Assembly: GCF_001429725.1 (NCBI RefSeq)
Contig: NZ_LMHV01000001.1
Location: 416,001-480,000, forward strand
Length of the DNA: 64,000 nt
Reading direction: 5' to 3'
From: Rhizobium sp. Root708
Lineage (GTDB): Bacteria; Pseudomonadota; Alphaproteobacteria; Rhizobiales; Rhizobiaceae
Part shown: piece after piece, positions 50,624 to 61,223 of the stretch
Layout: each line of letters begins with the position of its first letter
Position numbering within the stretch: position 1 is the stretch's first letter
Made by a program: the position numbers and the translations under genes
Notes under the pieces: model-generated
What the model was told of the DNA's origin: nothing
The model's input: only the letters and a program-made list of their open reading frames with translations
The model's database searches: none

Positions 50624-51274
50624 TCAGGGCTTCCAGCGCAGGAAATTGGCAATCAGGGCGAGGCCGAGCTTCTGGCTTTTCTCCGGATGGAACTGGGCTC
50701 CGGCCATGTTGTCGCGACCGACGAAAGCGGTGATCGGATCGCCGTAGTCGGCCGTTGCAATCACGTCGCCGTGGTTCTTCGCTGCCAGATGATAGGAATG
50801 CACGAAATAGGCATGCAGCCCGTCCGGTCCAGTCGGAATGCCGTCGAACAGCGGGTGAGGGGATTTCAGGTCCAGTGTATTCCAGCCGATCTGCGGGATC
50901 TTCAGATTGGGATCACCAGGCGTCATCTCGACGACATCGCCGGGAATCCAGCCGAAGCCATCGGTGACGGTTTTCTCCAGACCGCGCGACGACATCAGCT
51001 GCATGCCGACGCAAATGCCGAGGAAGGGTCGGGCTTTGTTCTGGACCAGATCGATCAACGCTTCCGCCATGCCGGGAACGGCATCCAGCCCGCGGCGGCA
51101 GTCGGCATAGGCGCCAACACCCGGCAGAACGACGCGATCGGCTGCCGCGACGATCTCTGCCTTGTCCGTCAGCTCGATTGCTGCGTCGATGCCGGATTCC
51201 CGTGCAGCACGTTCGAAGGCCTTCGTTGCCGAACGCAGATTGCCGGAACCGTAGTCTATAATTGCGACGCGCAT
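50624..51274 (-). CDS. hisH: Imidazole glycerol phosphate synthase glutamine amidotransferase subunit HisH
   Basis: HisH hydrolyses glutamine and passes ammonia to HisF. The 216 residues have the class I amidotransferase triad: Cys in [11 protein letters not shown], and His/Glu in [10 protein letters not shown]. The N-terminus [15 protein letters not shown] is standard. It starts on the base after the stop codon of the DUF2628 gene. Confidence 0.97.
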   Translation of the reverse strand: MRVAIIDYGSGNLRSATKAFERAARESGIDAAIELTDKAEIVAAADRVVLPGVGAYADCRRGLDAVPGMAEALIDLVQNKARPFLGICVGMQLMSSRGLEKTVTDGFGWIPGDVVEMTPGDPNLKIPQIGWNTLDLKSPHPLFDGIPTGPDGLHAYFVHSYHLAAKNHGDVIATADYGDPITAFVGRDNMAGAQFHPEKSQKLGLALIANFLRWKP

Positions 51275-51760
51275 TCAGCGCCCTCCATCAAAACCAAAGA
51301 GACCGAGCGAGGTGGCGTTGCCGCGTCGCGATGCATGGGCTGCAGGATCCCATTGCGGCGAGGGCACCGGACGGCTGTCGCCGGCATCGGTCTGGACATT
51401 CGAAAAGTAGATTTCTTCCGCGGTTTCAAGCGAGTCTGCCGAAACGAGATCGGCTTCGCCCCAGCCTTTCGCGACCAGATTGCGGGCCCGAAGATTTTGA
51501 CCCTCGAGCGCTACCAGAAGACTGGTGGCGAAGGTAATCGCGACGCCGACTGGCCAGAGGTCAGCCCGGTCGGCCAGCGCGCCGCCGAGGCTTTGCAGGA
51601 GAAATGCGGCGATAGCGTAGAGCCACAGCCGATGGCAGCCTAGCCATATCCAGGGGAAGAGAAAGCCGAGCACGGTAAAGCCGTCGCGAATGAAGCGCGT
51701 CTTCTCGTGGTTGGTGTCCTTTCCCGCAGGCGCAGTCAGAACCAGATAGCTGGAAGTCAT
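51275..51760 (-). CDS. DUF2628 family membrane protein inside the his cluster
   Basis: The function is unknown. The 161 residues (start MTSSYLVLTAPAG) have a polar N-terminus, a Phe/Trp-rich region (GFTVLGFLFPWIWLGCHRLW) and two to three membrane helices (about 33-95), then a polar tail with AEEIYFSNVQ and an Arg/Gly-rich end. It lies 23 bases after hisB and abuts hisH with no gap, so it is co-transcribed with the histidine genes. Nothing in it suggests an enzyme of the pathway. Confidence 0.87.
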   Translation of the reverse strand: MTSSYLVLTAPAGKDTNHEKTRFIRDGFTVLGFLFPWIWLGCHRLWLYAIAAFLLQSLGGALADRADLWPVGVAITFATSLLVALEGQNLRARNLVAKGWGEADLVSADSLETAEEIYFSNVQTDAGDSRPVPSPQWDPAAHASRRGNATSLGLFGFDGGR

Positions 51761-51783
51761 ATCGTCAAGCTCCCTCAGGGGGC

Positions 51784-52392
51784 TCAGACGAGCGTGCCCT
51801 TCGTCGAGGGAACACGGCCCGCCTGTCTCGGATCGATCTCTGTCGCCGTACGCAGCGCGCGGGCAACGGCCTTGAAGCACGTCTCTGCAATATGGTGGTT
51901 ATTGGCACCATAATGGTTGAGCACATGCAAGGTGATGCCGGCGTTCTGGGCAAGCGCCTGGAAGAATTCGCGAACGAGTTCCGTGTCGAACGTGCCGATC
52001 TTCGGCGCGCTGAAGGCGACGTTCCAGACGAGGAACGGACGACCGGAGAGATCGACGGCTGCCTTCGTCATCGTCTCGTCCATTGCGAGGTCGATCGAGG
52101 CGTAGCGCGTGATGCCGCGGCGATCGCCGAGCGCCTTGGCGATTGCCTGGCCGATCGCGATGCCCGTATCTTCAACCGCGTGATGATCGTCGACATGCAG
52201 ATCGCCCTTGGTATCGATCTCCATGTCGATGAGCGAATGTCGTGACAGTTGATCGAGCATATGATCGAAGAAGCCGACACCCGTCGAGATTTTCGACTTT
52301 CCGGTACCGTCGAGATTGACGGAAACGGAAACCGAAGTCTCGTTCGTCTTGCGGGACACGGCACCCGTGCGGCTTGCTGCGGTCTCGGCCAT
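51784..52392 (-). CDS. hisB: Imidazoleglycerol-phosphate dehydratase HisB
   Basis: HisB dehydrates imidazole-glycerol phosphate to the acetol phosphate. The 202 residues are the dehydratase domain alone, without the phosphatase domain of the enterobacterial fusion. Metal-binding His motifs are seen: [22 protein letters not shown], and NNHHIAE. It heads the leftward his cluster and is divergent from hslV. Confidence 0.97.
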   Translation of the reverse strand: MAETAASRTGAVSRKTNETSVSVSVNLDGTGKSKISTGVGFFDHMLDQLSRHSLIDMEIDTKGDLHVDDHHAVEDTGIAIGQAIAKALGDRRGITRYASIDLAMDETMTKAAVDLSGRPFLVWNVAFSAPKIGTFDTELVREFFQALAQNAGITLHVLNHYGANNHHIAETCFKAVARALRTATEIDPRQAGRVPSTKGTLV

Positions 52393-52571
52393 ATGGCTGC
52401 TCCATCAGGAAATACGGGGGTTCCATATCAGGCGAGCCGCGAAATATCCAGAACCGCGGCGGCAGAAAAAGACGCCATTTGCAATCGGCATTCACGCACT
52501 TACATAGGGCTGGACAGGGCCGGCATTCGGCCCGACGCAACAGGCCCGGCAGACGGGCAAAGGTATAGTAG

Positions 52572-53099
52572 ATGACAACGATTGTTACAGTTAGAAAGGG
52601 CGGCAAGGTCATCATGGCCGGCGACGGTCAGGTAAGCCTCGGCCAGACCGTGATGAAGGGCAACGCCCGCAAGGTGCGGCGCATTGGCAAGGGTGAAGTC
52701 ATCGCCGGTTTCGCAGGCGCCACGGCCGATGCCTTCACGCTCCTCGAACGTCTCGAAAAGAAGCTCGAACAATATCCAGGTCAGCTGATGCGCGCCGCCG
52801 TCGAGCTTGCCAAGGATTGGCGCACGGACAAGTATCTCCGCAACCTCGAAGCCATGATGCTCGTCGCCGACAAGCAGGTGACGCTGGCGATAACGGGCAA
52901 TGGCGACGTTCTTGAGCCCGAGCATGGCGCCATGGCGATCGGCTCCGGTGGCAATTTTGCGCTCGCTGCCGCCCGCGCCTTGATGGATACTGACAAATCG
53001 GCCGAGGAGGTCGCGCGTCGCGCCCTCGATATCGCCGCCGATATCTGCGTCTACACGAACCATAACGTGGTGGTGGAAACCCTGGATGCCGAAAGCTGA
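52572..53099 (+). CDS. hslV: ATP-dependent protease peptidase subunit HslV (ClpQ)
   Basis: HslV is the proteasome-like peptidase of the HslUV complex. The 175 residues start [13 protein letters not shown]; after removal of Met the N-terminal Thr is the nucleophile. [14 protein letters not shown] and [11 protein letters not shown] match the family. The start fixes function, so ATG at 52572 is firm. The stop lies inside the acetyltransferase gene (14-base overlap). Confidence 0.97.
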   Translation: MTTIVTVRKGGKVIMAGDGQVSLGQTVMKGNARKVRRIGKGEVIAGFAGATADAFTLLERLEKKLEQYPGQLMRAAVELAKDWRTDKYLRNLEAMMLVADKQVTLAITGNGDVLEPEHGAMAIGSGGNFALAAARALMDTDKSAEEVARRALDIAADICVYTNHNVVVETLDAES

Positions 53100-53607
53100 G
53101 CCAGCCCTGAACTACCGTTTCCGCGACATCAGCCATGAGGATTTTGGCCTCGTGGCGAAGTGGCTGGCAGAGCCGCATGTCGCGAAATGGTGGGACGCGC
53201 CGGAGAAAGCGCTTCCCTCGATCGAAAAGTCGATGAAGAGCATTGTGACAAGACCGATGATCGTGGAAATGGACGGGCAGCCGATCGGCTATCTGCAAAG
53301 CTACGATCCTCATCTGGAAGACGGCCACCCATATCAGGACCAGCCGAAAGGCACGTTGGGTATCGATATCTCGATCGGGATTCCCGAGCTTGTCGGCAAA
53401 GGGCACGGCACTGCGATTATCCGCCAGTTCACCTCCGAACTCTTCGCCGGTGGCGCCAGGCGCATCGTGATCGATCCGGATCCCCAAAATCGCCAGGCGA
53501 TCAGGGCTTACGAAAAAGCAGGTTTCCACTACGTCGATACACGAACTTCCATCTATGGTGCAGCCCATTTCATGGCGCTCGATGCACCCGGAGTAACAAA
53601 CAGATGA
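53086..53607 (+). CDS. GNAT family N-acetyltransferase, AAC(6')-like
   Basis: The 173 residues show a GNAT fold with the acetyl-CoA loop [17 protein letters not shown] (about 105-121), preceded by [11 protein letters not shown] and followed by [16 protein letters not shown]. The closest named group is aminoglycoside 6'-acetyltransferase-like, but sequence alone does not show drug acetylation. It is overlapped by hslV (14 bases) and hslU (ATGA), so it is made with the HslUV protease. The placement is common in Rhizobiaceae. Confidence 0.88.
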   Translation: MPKAEPALNYRFRDISHEDFGLVAKWLAEPHVAKWWDAPEKALPSIEKSMKSIVTRPMIVEMDGQPIGYLQSYDPHLEDGHPYQDQPKGTLGIDISIGIPELVGKGHGTAIIRQFTSELFAGGARRIVIDPDPQNRQAIRAYEKAGFHYVDTRTSIYGAAHFMALDAPGVTNR

Positions 53608-54911
53608 CTACATTTTCCCCTCGCGAAATCGTTTCCGAACTCGACCGCTATATTATCGGCCAGCATGAGGCCAAGCGCGCGGTGGCGATTGCACTGCGCA
53701 ACCGTTGGCGTCGCCAGCAACTCGATCCCGATCTGCGCGACGAGGTCATGCCAAAGAACATCCTGATGATCGGACCGACCGGCGTCGGCAAGACGGAAAT
53801 CTCCCGTCGCCTCGCCAAGCTGGCAGGCGCCCCCTTCATCAAGGTTGAAGCGACGAAATTCACCGAAGTCGGCTATGTCGGCCGTGATGTCGAACAAATC
53901 GTCCGCGATCTCGTCGAGGTCGGAATCGGGCTGGCGCGCGAAAAGAAGCGGAGCGAAGTCCAGGCCAAGGCGCACATGAGCGCTGAAGAACGTGTTCTCG
54001 ACGCACTCGTCGGCGCCACGTCGTCGCCGGCCACCCGCGACAGCTTCCGTAAGAAGCTGCGCAGTGGCGAGCTCGACGACAAGGAAATCGATATCGAGAT
54101 CGCCGATACCGGCACAGGCATGGGCGGTTTCGATATTCCCGGCATGCAGGGCGGCAATATCGGCGTGCTCAACCTTTCCGAAATGTTCGGCAAGGCGATG
54201 GGTGGTCGTACCAAGAAGGTCCGTACGACGGTCAAGGCATCCTATACGGATCTTATCCGCGACGAATCCGACAAGCTGATCGACAACGAAGTCATTCAGC
54301 GCGAGGCGATCCGGGCTGTCGAGAATGACGGCATCGTCTTCCTCGACGAGATCGACAAGATCGCGGCTCGCGATGGCGGCATGGGCGCCGGCGTTTCGCG
54401 CGAGGGCGTACAGCGGGACCTTCTTCCGTTGGTCGAAGGCACGACAGTGTCGACGAAGTACGGCCCGGTGAAGACGGACCACGTGCTTTTCATCGCTTCT
54501 GGTGCCTTCCATGTTTCCAAGCCGTCCGATCTGCTGCCGGAACTGCAAGGCCGTCTGCCGATCCGCGTCGAGCTGCGCCCACTCACCAAGGAAGATTTCC
54601 GCCGCATCCTGACGGAGACCGAGGCGAGCCTCATCAGGCAGTACAAGGCTCTCATGGAAACGGAAGGACTCAGCCTCGAGTTCACCGACGATGGCATCGA
54701 TTCCCTGGCGGATGTTGCCGTCCACTTGAATTCGTCCGTCGAAAACATCGGTGCGCGTCGCCTGCAGACCGTGATGGAGCGCGTTTTGGACGAAATCTCG
54801 TTCAACGCGCCGGATCGCGGCGGCTCAAGCGTGACGATTGACGCCGAGTATGTCCGTAAGCATGTCGGCGATCTGGCGCAAAACACCGATCTGTCACGTT
54901 TCATCCTGTGA
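53604..54911 (+). CDS. hslU: ATP-dependent protease ATPase subunit HslU (ClpY)
   Basis: HslU is the AAA+ unfoldase that feeds HslV. The 435 residues show Walker A GPTGVGKT (57-64), the pore loop GYVGRD, an inserted I domain (about 110-240), Walker [10 protein letters not shown], and the C-terminal LSRFIL that docks into HslV. The start [14 protein letters not shown] is the family start. A terminator follows. Confidence 0.98.
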   Translation: MTTFSPREIVSELDRYIIGQHEAKRAVAIALRNRWRRQQLDPDLRDEVMPKNILMIGPTGVGKTEISRRLAKLAGAPFIKVEATKFTEVGYVGRDVEQIVRDLVEVGIGLAREKKRSEVQAKAHMSAEERVLDALVGATSSPATRDSFRKKLRSGELDDKEIDIEIADTGTGMGGFDIPGMQGGNIGVLNLSEMFGKAMGGRTKKVRTTVKASYTDLIRDESDKLIDNEVIQREAIRAVENDGIVFLDEIDKIAARDGGMGAGVSREGVQRDLLPLVEGTTVSTKYGPVKTDHVLFIASGAFHVSKPSDLLPELQGRLPIRVELRPLTKEDFRRILTETEASLIRQYKALMETEGLSLEFTDDGIDSLADVAVHLNSSVENIGARRLQTVMERVLDEISFNAPDRGGSSVTIDAEYVRKHVGDLAQNTDLSRFIL

Positions 54912-54978
54912 TGAACAAGCATCGGGGCGCGTCTTACTGACGTGATCCCGCGATTTTGACGGCTTCAACTCTCGACAG

Positions 54979-55016
54979 CGGGCCTTTTACTTTTTAGTGA
55001 AGGGCCCGTTTTGTTG
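54979..55016 (+). terminator. Intrinsic terminator of hslVU
   Basis: CGGGCCTTTTACT pairs with AGTGAAGGGCCCG (13 bp, two G-U pairs) with loop TTTT, followed by TTTTGTTG. Confidence 0.88.
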
Positions 55017-55084
55017 TCGGCGCCAGCATTATTCGGCCAAGATTTTGGTCCAGTCAGCGCGCTTCGCGACATTGCCATGAAACG

Positions 55085-56047
55085 ATGGGAACGCTGATCG
55101 TGCGACGTTTTCTGACAAGCCTCTTGATTGCCGCTGCCGTGCTGACGTCGGCGCCTGCCTTCGCCATGCAGGTGGTGCCGCCGGGCAACCGTCACGCCGA
55201 GCAGCCGGATATTCCGGGCGCTTCGGTTCGCCGCACCAAGGGCACGAAGACATCGTTCGATCGCAAGTACGATAAGGTCCATGATCTCCTGGCGTCGGAT
55301 CATGAACTGATGGCCAAGATCAAGAAGGTTTCGGCCGCCTACGGCATCGATCCTATCCATGTGATCGGCGCGATCGTCGGCGAGCATACATACAATGTCG
55401 ACGCCTATGATCGCTTGCAGTCCTATTACGTAAAGGCGGCATCCTACGCCGGTGAGAGCTTCCGCTTCGCTTACAATGGCGAAGACGTCGATGATTTCAT
55501 CAAGCGGCCGCAGTTTGCGGAATGCAACGGCAAGAGCGATTCCTACACGCTGTGGAGCTGCCGCGAGGACGTCTGGGAAAGTGACTTCCGCGGCAAGACT
55601 GTCGATGGCAAGAGCTACCCGAACAATCGCTTCAGCGCGGTTTTCTTCCAGCCCTTCTACGCCGGTCAGACCTTCGGCCTCGGTCAGATCAACCCATTGA
55701 CGGCCTTGATGTTGACCGATCTGGTTTCGAAGGTGTCGGGCTACGAGAGACTGAACGAGAAGGATGCCGGCTCGGTTTATAAGGCGATCATGCAGCCGGA
55801 TATCTCGCTCGCCTTTGTCGCGGCCTCGATCCGCCGATCGATCGACGACTACAAGCAGATCGCGGGCGTGGACATTTCCAAGAACCCTGGTCTCACGGCG
55901 ACGCTCTACAATGTCGGCAACTCGCGCCAGCGTGCCGCAGCTCTTGCCGCAAAGAACCGCGCTTCCGGGGAAACCGTCTGGCCGGAAGAAAACTATTACG
56001 GCTGGCTGGTCAACGATAAGCTGGACGAGCTGGAGCGCCTGCTCTAG
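55085..56047 (+). CDS. DUF1402 secreted protein, possible lytic-transglycosylase-like fold
   Basis: The 320 residues have a signal peptide (RRFLTSLLIAAAVLTSAPAFA, cut after Ala near 27), so it is exported. The mature part has AAYGIDPIHVIGAIVGEHTYN and GQTFGLGQINPLTALML, which resemble the catalytic Glu and GLxQ motifs of soluble lytic transglycosylases, and TLYNVGNSRQRAAA near the end. Peptidoglycan cleavage is inference; the family is formally of unknown function. GTG at 55100 is an alternative start that keeps the signal peptide. Confidence 0.85.
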   Translation: MGTLIVRRFLTSLLIAAAVLTSAPAFAMQVVPPGNRHAEQPDIPGASVRRTKGTKTSFDRKYDKVHDLLASDHELMAKIKKVSAAYGIDPIHVIGAIVGEHTYNVDAYDRLQSYYVKAASYAGESFRFAYNGEDVDDFIKRPQFAECNGKSDSYTLWSCREDVWESDFRGKTVDGKSYPNNRFSAVFFQPFYAGQTFGLGQINPLTALMLTDLVSKVSGYERLNEKDAGSVYKAIMQPDISLAFVAASIRRSIDDYKQIAGVDISKNPGLTATLYNVGNSRQRAAALAAKNRASGETVWPEENYYGWLVNDKLDELERLL

Positions 56048-56096
56048 CTTTCGCCTTGCCGGGGACTTTTATCTCCTGTGAAAAGGCTGAGTTCTG

Positions 56097-57500
56097 ATGG
56101 ACATGCGTCCAGATCCTTTTGTACCGCCCGCACCAGTGCCCCGCACGGTGCCGCCGAGCCGGCTTGAGATTATTCGCACCATTCTGCGTAACCCGCTCGA
56201 GCTCTGGGGCGAGCCCTCTTATACATTGCCGTGGATCCAGACGCGCTTCTTTCGCGAAAGGACGCTGATCGTCAACGATCCCGGCTTGATCCGTCACGTA
56301 CTCGTCGACAATGCCGCCAACTACCGCATGTCGGATATTCGCCAGCTGATCTTGCGCCCAATCCTGCGCGACGGGCTGCTGACCGCGGAAGGAGATGTGT
56401 GGAAGCGCTCCCGCAAGGCCGTGGCGCCGGTCTTCACGCCGCGCCACGCGAACGGCTTTGCCGGGCAAATGCTTCGGCAGTCTCAGGACTATGCGCGGAA
56501 ATACGAAGCGGCCGGCAGCGAAGGCAAGGTCTTCGAGATTGCTGCCGACATGACGGAGCTGACCTTCGCCATTCTCGCCGACACGCTCTTCTCCGGAGAG
56601 ATCGTCACCTCCTCCGACAGCTTTGCCGACGACGTCAACGCGCTTCTGCACCGCATGGGGCGTGTCGACCCGATGGACCTCTTGCGCGCGCCATCCTGGA
56701 TTCCGCGCGTCACGCGCATCGGCGGGCAGAAGGTGCTTGGCAAGTTCCGCAACATTGTCCGCGAGACCATGGATGCTCGCCTTGCACGGATGCGCGCCGA
56801 TCGCGCCGCCGCGCCCGACGATTTCCTGACCCTCCTTCTGGAGCAGGCCGAGAGCGGCGGGCTGACGAATGACGAAATCGAAGACAATATTCTCACGTTC
56901 ATCGGTGCCGGTCATGAGACGACGGCGCGAGCCCTCGCCTGGACGCTCTATTGCGTGGCGAACACGCCGCACATCCGTGAGGCGATGGAGGAGGAAATTG
57001 ACCGTGTTGTGGCTGAGGAGGTCGAGCCAGTAAAATGGCTCGACCTGATGCCCTATACGCGCGCTGCCTTCGAGGAGGCGCTTCGACTCTATCCGCCGGC
57101 GCCGTCGATCAACCGCGCCGCCATCGCCGCCGATCGCTGGACCAACGCGAAAGGCGAGACGGTGGAGATCGAGGCCGGCGTCACGGTCCTTATCATGCCG
57201 TGGACGCTGCATCGCCACGAACTCTACTGGGACAAGCCGCGCGCCTACATGCCGGAGCGGTTCCTGCCGGAAAATCGCGGTAGCGTCGGGCGTTTCCAGT
57301 TTTTGCCGTTCGGCGCCGGCCCGCGGGTCTGCATCGGCGCGACCTTCGCGCTGCAGGAGGCCGTCATCGCTCTTGCCGTCCTGATGCACCGTTTCCGCTT
57401 CGACATGACGGACCAGACCAATCCCTGGCCGGTGCAGAAACTGACGACCCAGCCGCAAAACGGCTTGCCGATGCGCGTAACGCCGAGATATGTTCCTTAA
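56097..57500 (+). CDS. Cytochrome P450
   Basis: P450s are haem mono-oxygenases. The 467 residues show the I-helix FIGAGHETTARAL with the oxygen-binding Thr, the K-helix ExxR (FEEALRLYPPAP), and the haem loop FLPFGAGPRVCIG with the ligand Cys412. It lacks an N-terminal membrane helix, so it is soluble. The substrate and redox partner cannot be told; no ferredoxin or reductase gene is adjacent. It lies 49 bases after the DUF1402 gene. Confidence 0.94.
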   Translation: MDMRPDPFVPPAPVPRTVPPSRLEIIRTILRNPLELWGEPSYTLPWIQTRFFRERTLIVNDPGLIRHVLVDNAANYRMSDIRQLILRPILRDGLLTAEGDVWKRSRKAVAPVFTPRHANGFAGQMLRQSQDYARKYEAAGSEGKVFEIAADMTELTFAILADTLFSGEIVTSSDSFADDVNALLHRMGRVDPMDLLRAPSWIPRVTRIGGQKVLGKFRNIVRETMDARLARMRADRAAAPDDFLTLLLEQAESGGLTNDEIEDNILTFIGAGHETTARALAWTLYCVANTPHIREAMEEEIDRVVAEEVEPVKWLDLMPYTRAAFEEALRLYPPAPSINRAAIAADRWTNAKGETVEIEAGVTVLIMPWTLHRHELYWDKPRAYMPERFLPENRGSVGRFQFLPFGAGPRVCIGATFALQEAVIALAVLMHRFRFDMTDQTNPWPVQKLTTQPQNGLPMRVTPRYVP

Positions 57501-57599
57501 GGGACATAAATCTTTAGAACTATTGCATAATTGACTATGAATGAAAGCCGGGCAAAGTGGCAGCATGCGAAAGCCCGTGTGGGTCTGAGGAGATATTGA

Positions 57600-59771
57600 A
57601 TGAGCCGCATCGATAAGAATGGTCTTGCTGTTGAAGCCGTCCTTCACGATTTTCTGGTCAAGGAAGCGCTGCCCGGCTTGAAGATCGATGCCGACAAGTT
57701 CTTTGCCGATTTCTCGGCCGTCGTCCACGATCTGGCGCCGCGCAATCGCGAGCTGCTCGCAAAGCGCGATGCGCTTCAGCTCCGCATCGACGACTGGTAC
57801 CGCCAGCATGGTGCGCCGACCGATATGGAAGTCTATCAGGCGTTTCTGCGTGACATCGGCTATATCCTGCCGGAGGGCTCGGATTTCCAAGTCACGACGA
57901 CGAACGTCGATCCCGAGATTGCCTCGATCGCCGGACCTCAGCTCGTCGTTCCCGTGATGAACGCGCGTTACGCGCTGAACGCCGCTAACGCTCGTTGGGG
58001 CTCGCTCTATGATGCGCTCTACGGCACGGATGCGATCCCTGAGACAGACGGCGCCGAGAAGGGGAAGGGCTACAACCCACAGCGCGGTGAAAAGGTCATT
58101 GCCTGGGCTCGCGATTTCCTGGACACGGCCGCGCCGCTTGATGGCTGGAGCTGGAAGGACGTCGCGACGTTTGCGGTTCAGGACGGTGCTCTTGTCATCA
58201 CCTCGACAGATGGCGAAAGCGTTTCGCTTGCTGATACCGCACATTTTGCCGGCTATCAGGGCGAAGCCACGGCGCCGACCCACCTCCTGTTGAAGGACAA
58301 CGGCATCCACATCGACATCGTTATCGATGCCTCGACGGCCATCGGCAAGAGCGATCCGGCCCATATTTCCGACGTGTGGCTGGAATCGGCGATCACCACG
58401 ATCATGGATTGCGAAGACTCGATTGCCGCGGTCGACGCCGAGGACAAGGTCGTCGTCTATCGAAATTGGCTCGGCCTCATGAGGGGGGACCTTCAGGAGG
58501 AAGTGTCGAAGGGCGGCTCGAGTTTCATTCGCAAACTCAATCCCGATCTGCAGTACAACGACGCATCGGGTGCACCGTTTGAAGTGCATCGCCGCTCGCT
58601 TATGCTGGTTCGCAACGTCGGCCATCTGATGACGAATCCGGCTATCCTTGATCGCGACGGCAACGAAGTGCCTGAAGGGATCATGGACGCAATAATCACA
58701 GGCATGATCGCCCTCTACGACGTCGGCCCGAACGGCCGCCGCAAGAATTCCCGCGCCGGTTCGGTCTATGTGGTCAAGCCGAAGATGCACGGTCCCGAGG
58801 AAGTGGCGTTCGCGGCCGAAATCTTCTCGCGCGTCGAAGATGCCCTCGGCATGGCGCGCAACACGATCAAGATGGGCATCATGGACGAGGAACGGCGCAC
58901 CACTGTCAACCTCAAGGAATGCATCCGCGCCGCCCGTGAACGCGTCGTCTTCATCAACACCGGCTTCCTGGACCGCACTGGCGACGAGATCCATACCTCG
59001 ATGGAGGCCGGGCCGATGATTCGCAAGGGCGATATGAAACAGGCCGCCTGGATCGCGGCCTACGAGAACTGGAACGTCGATATCGGTCTGGAATGCGGCC
59101 TTTCCGGCCATGCTCAGATCGGCAAGGGCATGTGGGCCATGCCGGACCTGATGGCGGCGATGCTGGAGCAGAAGATCGCGCACCCGAAGGCCGGCGCCAA
59201 TACCGCCTGGGTTCCGTCGCCGACCGCCGCGACGCTGCACGCCACCCATTATCACCGCGTCAATGTCGCCCGCGTCCAGCAGGGTCTGAAGGATCGCGCT
59301 CGAGCCAAGCTCTCCGACATCCTCTCGGTACCCGTTGCTGTCAGGCCGAATTGGCAACCTGAGGAAATCCAGCGCGAACTCGACAACAATGCCCAGGGCA
59401 TTCTGGGCTACGTTGTCCGTTGGGTCGATCAGGGCGTTGGCTGCTCCAAGGTACCGGACATCAACAATGTCGGCCTCATGGAAGACCGTGCGACGCTGCG
59501 CATCTCCGCCCAGCACATGGCGAACTGGCTGCACCACAAGGTTACGTCCGAAGCCCAGATCGTGGAGACGATGAAGCGTATGGCCGCGATCGTCGACCAG
59601 CAGAATGCATCCGACCCGGCCTACACGCCGATGGCTGCGGATTTCGACGGTTCGATCGCCTTCCAAGCGGCACTCGATCTTGTCTTGAAGGGCAGGGCGC
59701 AGCCGAACGGCTATACGGAGCCGGTCCTGCATCGCCGCCGTCTCGAGTTGAAGGCCAAAGCATCGACGTAA
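57600..59771 (+). CDS. glcB: Malate synthase G
   Basis: GlcB condenses glyoxylate and acetyl-CoA to malate. The 723 residues have the G-form length and show [40 protein letters not shown], and [11 protein letters not shown], motifs around the catalytic Asp/Glu residues. AGGAG precedes the ATG by 8 bases. A terminator follows. With pckA and phaZ it supports growth on C2 compounds and stored polymer. Confidence 0.98.
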   Translation: MSRIDKNGLAVEAVLHDFLVKEALPGLKIDADKFFADFSAVVHDLAPRNRELLAKRDALQLRIDDWYRQHGAPTDMEVYQAFLRDIGYILPEGSDFQVTTTNVDPEIASIAGPQLVVPVMNARYALNAANARWGSLYDALYGTDAIPETDGAEKGKGYNPQRGEKVIAWARDFLDTAAPLDGWSWKDVATFAVQDGALVITSTDGESVSLADTAHFAGYQGEATAPTHLLLKDNGIHIDIVIDASTAIGKSDPAHISDVWLESAITTIMDCEDSIAAVDAEDKVVVYRNWLGLMRGDLQEEVSKGGSSFIRKLNPDLQYNDASGAPFEVHRRSLMLVRNVGHLMTNPAILDRDGNEVPEGIMDAIITGMIALYDVGPNGRRKNSRAGSVYVVKPKMHGPEEVAFAAEIFSRVEDALGMARNTIKMGIMDEERRTTVNLKECIRAARERVVFINTGFLDRTGDEIHTSMEAGPMIRKGDMKQAAWIAAYENWNVDIGLECGLSGHAQIGKGMWAMPDLMAAMLEQKIAHPKAGANTAWVPSPTAATLHATHYHRVNVARVQQGLKDRARAKLSDILSVPVAVRPNWQPEEIQRELDNNAQGILGYVVRWVDQGVGCSKVPDINNVGLMEDRATLRISAQHMANWLHHKVTSEAQIVETMKRMAAIVDQQNASDPAYTPMAADFDGSIAFQAALDLVLKGRAQPNGYTEPVLHRRRLELKAKAST

Positions 59772-59790
59772 TTGCCGAGCAGGTAACAGA

Positions 59791-59830
59791 AAAGGCCGCC
59801 GGAACGAAAGCTCCGGCGGCCTTTTTTATA
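59791..59830. terminator. Bidirectional terminator between glcB and the L,D-transpeptidase gene
   Basis: AAGGCCGCCGGA and TCCGGCGGCCTT form a perfect 12-bp stem with an 8-base loop; T runs lie on the glcB side and an A stretch on the other. Confidence 0.9.
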
Positions 59831-59848
59831 CCGAATTTGGCGTCCCGC

Positions 59849-60541
59849 TTACTGGATAACGACGACCTTGGATGTGTTCTTGCCGGGGCGAACGCGGTTG
59901 TAGAGGTCGATCACGTCCTGGTTCATCAGGCGAATGCAGCCCGAGGAAGCGGCTGTGCCGATCGACGCCCATTCCGGCGTGCCGTGCAGGCGGAAGAGGG
60001 TATCTTGGCCCTTGTCGTTGAAGAGGTACATGGCGCGCGCGCCGAGTGGGTTGGTCAGACCAGGGCCCATACCCTCTTCGACATACTTGGCAACCTCAGG
60101 CTTGCGCTCAGCCATTTCCTTCGGCGGATGCCAGGTCGGCCATTCCTGCTTCCAGGCGACGTAAGCTGTACCAGCCCAGGCGAAGCCCTGCTTACCGACG
60201 CCGATGCCGTAGCGCATCGCCTTGCCGCCGGGCAGGATGTAATAAAGGAAACGCTCGCGGGTGTTGACGATGATCGTACCCGGACGCTCCGTGGTATCGT
60301 AAGAGACAACCTGCCGGCGGAACTGCGGCTTGACCTTCTGGATCGGGATCGCCGGAAGCGAGTAGCCCGCATCCGTCGTTACGCCATACGCGTCATCGAA
60401 GATTTGTGCCGTCTGGACGATCGGTCCTGTGGCGACAGCATCCTTGTTTTCGACGGAGGCGCTTTCGGAAGTCGTTGAGCAACCGGCCAGAGCGAGCGTC
60501 GCCATCAGGCCGAATACAGGAAGTGCATTGCGGATGCGCAT
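59849..60541 (-). CDS. L,D-transpeptidase (YkuD domain) lipoprotein
   Basis: L,D-transpeptidases form 3-3 crosslinks in peptidoglycan or attach proteins to it; Rhizobiales depend heavily on them. The 230 residues have a lipobox (LALAGC, Cys21), a linker, and the YkuD domain with HGTPEWASIGTAASSGCIRL, holding the catalytic Cys202 and His. It is a single gene flanked by a terminator and a divergent mmcB. Confidence 0.95.
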   Translation of the reverse strand: MRIRNALPVFGLMATLALAGCSTTSESASVENKDAVATGPIVQTAQIFDDAYGVTTDAGYSLPAIPIQKVKPQFRRQVVSYDTTERPGTIIVNTRERFLYYILPGGKAMRYGIGVGKQGFAWAGTAYVAWKQEWPTWHPPKEMAERKPEVAKYVEEGMGPGLTNPLGARAMYLFNDKGQDTLFRLHGTPEWASIGTAASSGCIRLMNQDVIDLYNRVRPGKNTSKVVVIQ

Positions 60542-60722
60542 GGATGTCTCTTAGTAATGGGGCAAGGGAGGATCGTTCTTCTGAACCATCTTTGATTATG
60601 GTTTATTTTCGATTAACTTTGCCTTTGCAAGCTGTTGCAGTGCGGCAGAGCCAATACGCAATGGCAAACTAGAACCGCATGGTTTTTTTGCAACAACGGC
60701 CGCAACCTCCCCACGGTTATCC

Positions 60723-61217
60723 ATGACGATTTTGAGTGTTTACAATAACAATCCGTTAATCGATGGCCGGCAATCGGACAGAGCCATGCTGGTGCGTCGT
60801 GGAACGCAGATTCTACTTCATGAAATGCGTCATGCTGTTCTTCCCGAACTGCCGCTCGCCAGCGGCCGGCGTGCCGATCTGATTACCGTTTCCGAGAAGG
60901 GCGAGATCTGGATCATCGAGATCAAGACGTCGATCGAGGATTTCAGGGTGGATCGAAAGTGGCCCGAGTACCGGCAGCATTGCGACCGGCTTTTCTTCGC
61001 CACCCACAAGGACGTGCCACTGGACATCTTCCCTGAGGATTGCGGTCTCTTCCTTTCCGACGGCTACGGCGCGCATATGCTGCGCGAGGCGCCCGAACAC
61101 CGACTGCCGCCCGCGACCCGAAAGGCGGTAACGCTGAACTTCTCACGCGCGGCCGCCCAACGCCTGCTCATGGCCGAATGGGCCAACGGCAAGCCTTTCA
61201 ACGTCGACGATGTCTGA
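60723..61217 (+). CDS. mmcB: MmcB family DNA repair protein
   Basis: MmcB is a nuclease-like protein of the PD-(D/E)XK type, found as part of the DNA-damage response in Caulobacter. The 164 residues show RRADLITVSEKGEIWIIEIKTS, which holds the Asp and E-x-K motif, and DCGLFLSDGYGAHML. No strong ribosome site precedes the ATG at 60723; a Met at residue 22 is a possible inner start. It converges on actR, 6 bases apart. Confidence 0.88.
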   Translation: MTILSVYNNNPLIDGRQSDRAMLVRRGTQILLHEMRHAVLPELPLASGRRADLITVSEKGEIWIIEIKTSIEDFRVDRKWPEYRQHCDRLFFATHKDVPLDIFPEDCGLFLSDGYGAHMLREAPEHRLPPATRKAVTLNFSRAAAQRLLMAEWANGKPFNVDDV

Positions 61218-61223
61218 TGGTGC

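Noticed and set aside
52393..52571. A heat-shock (RpoH) promoter in front of hslV
   Set aside because: HslUV is heat-shock controlled in many bacteria, but I cannot find a convincing CTTGAAA / CCCCAT pair in the gap.
56010..59732. A 1240-codon open frame on the minus strand opposite the P450 and glcB genes
   Set aside because: It lies wholly opposite two genes with clear family motifs. High-GC codon bias leaves the antisense frame open, and its translation has no recognisable domain.
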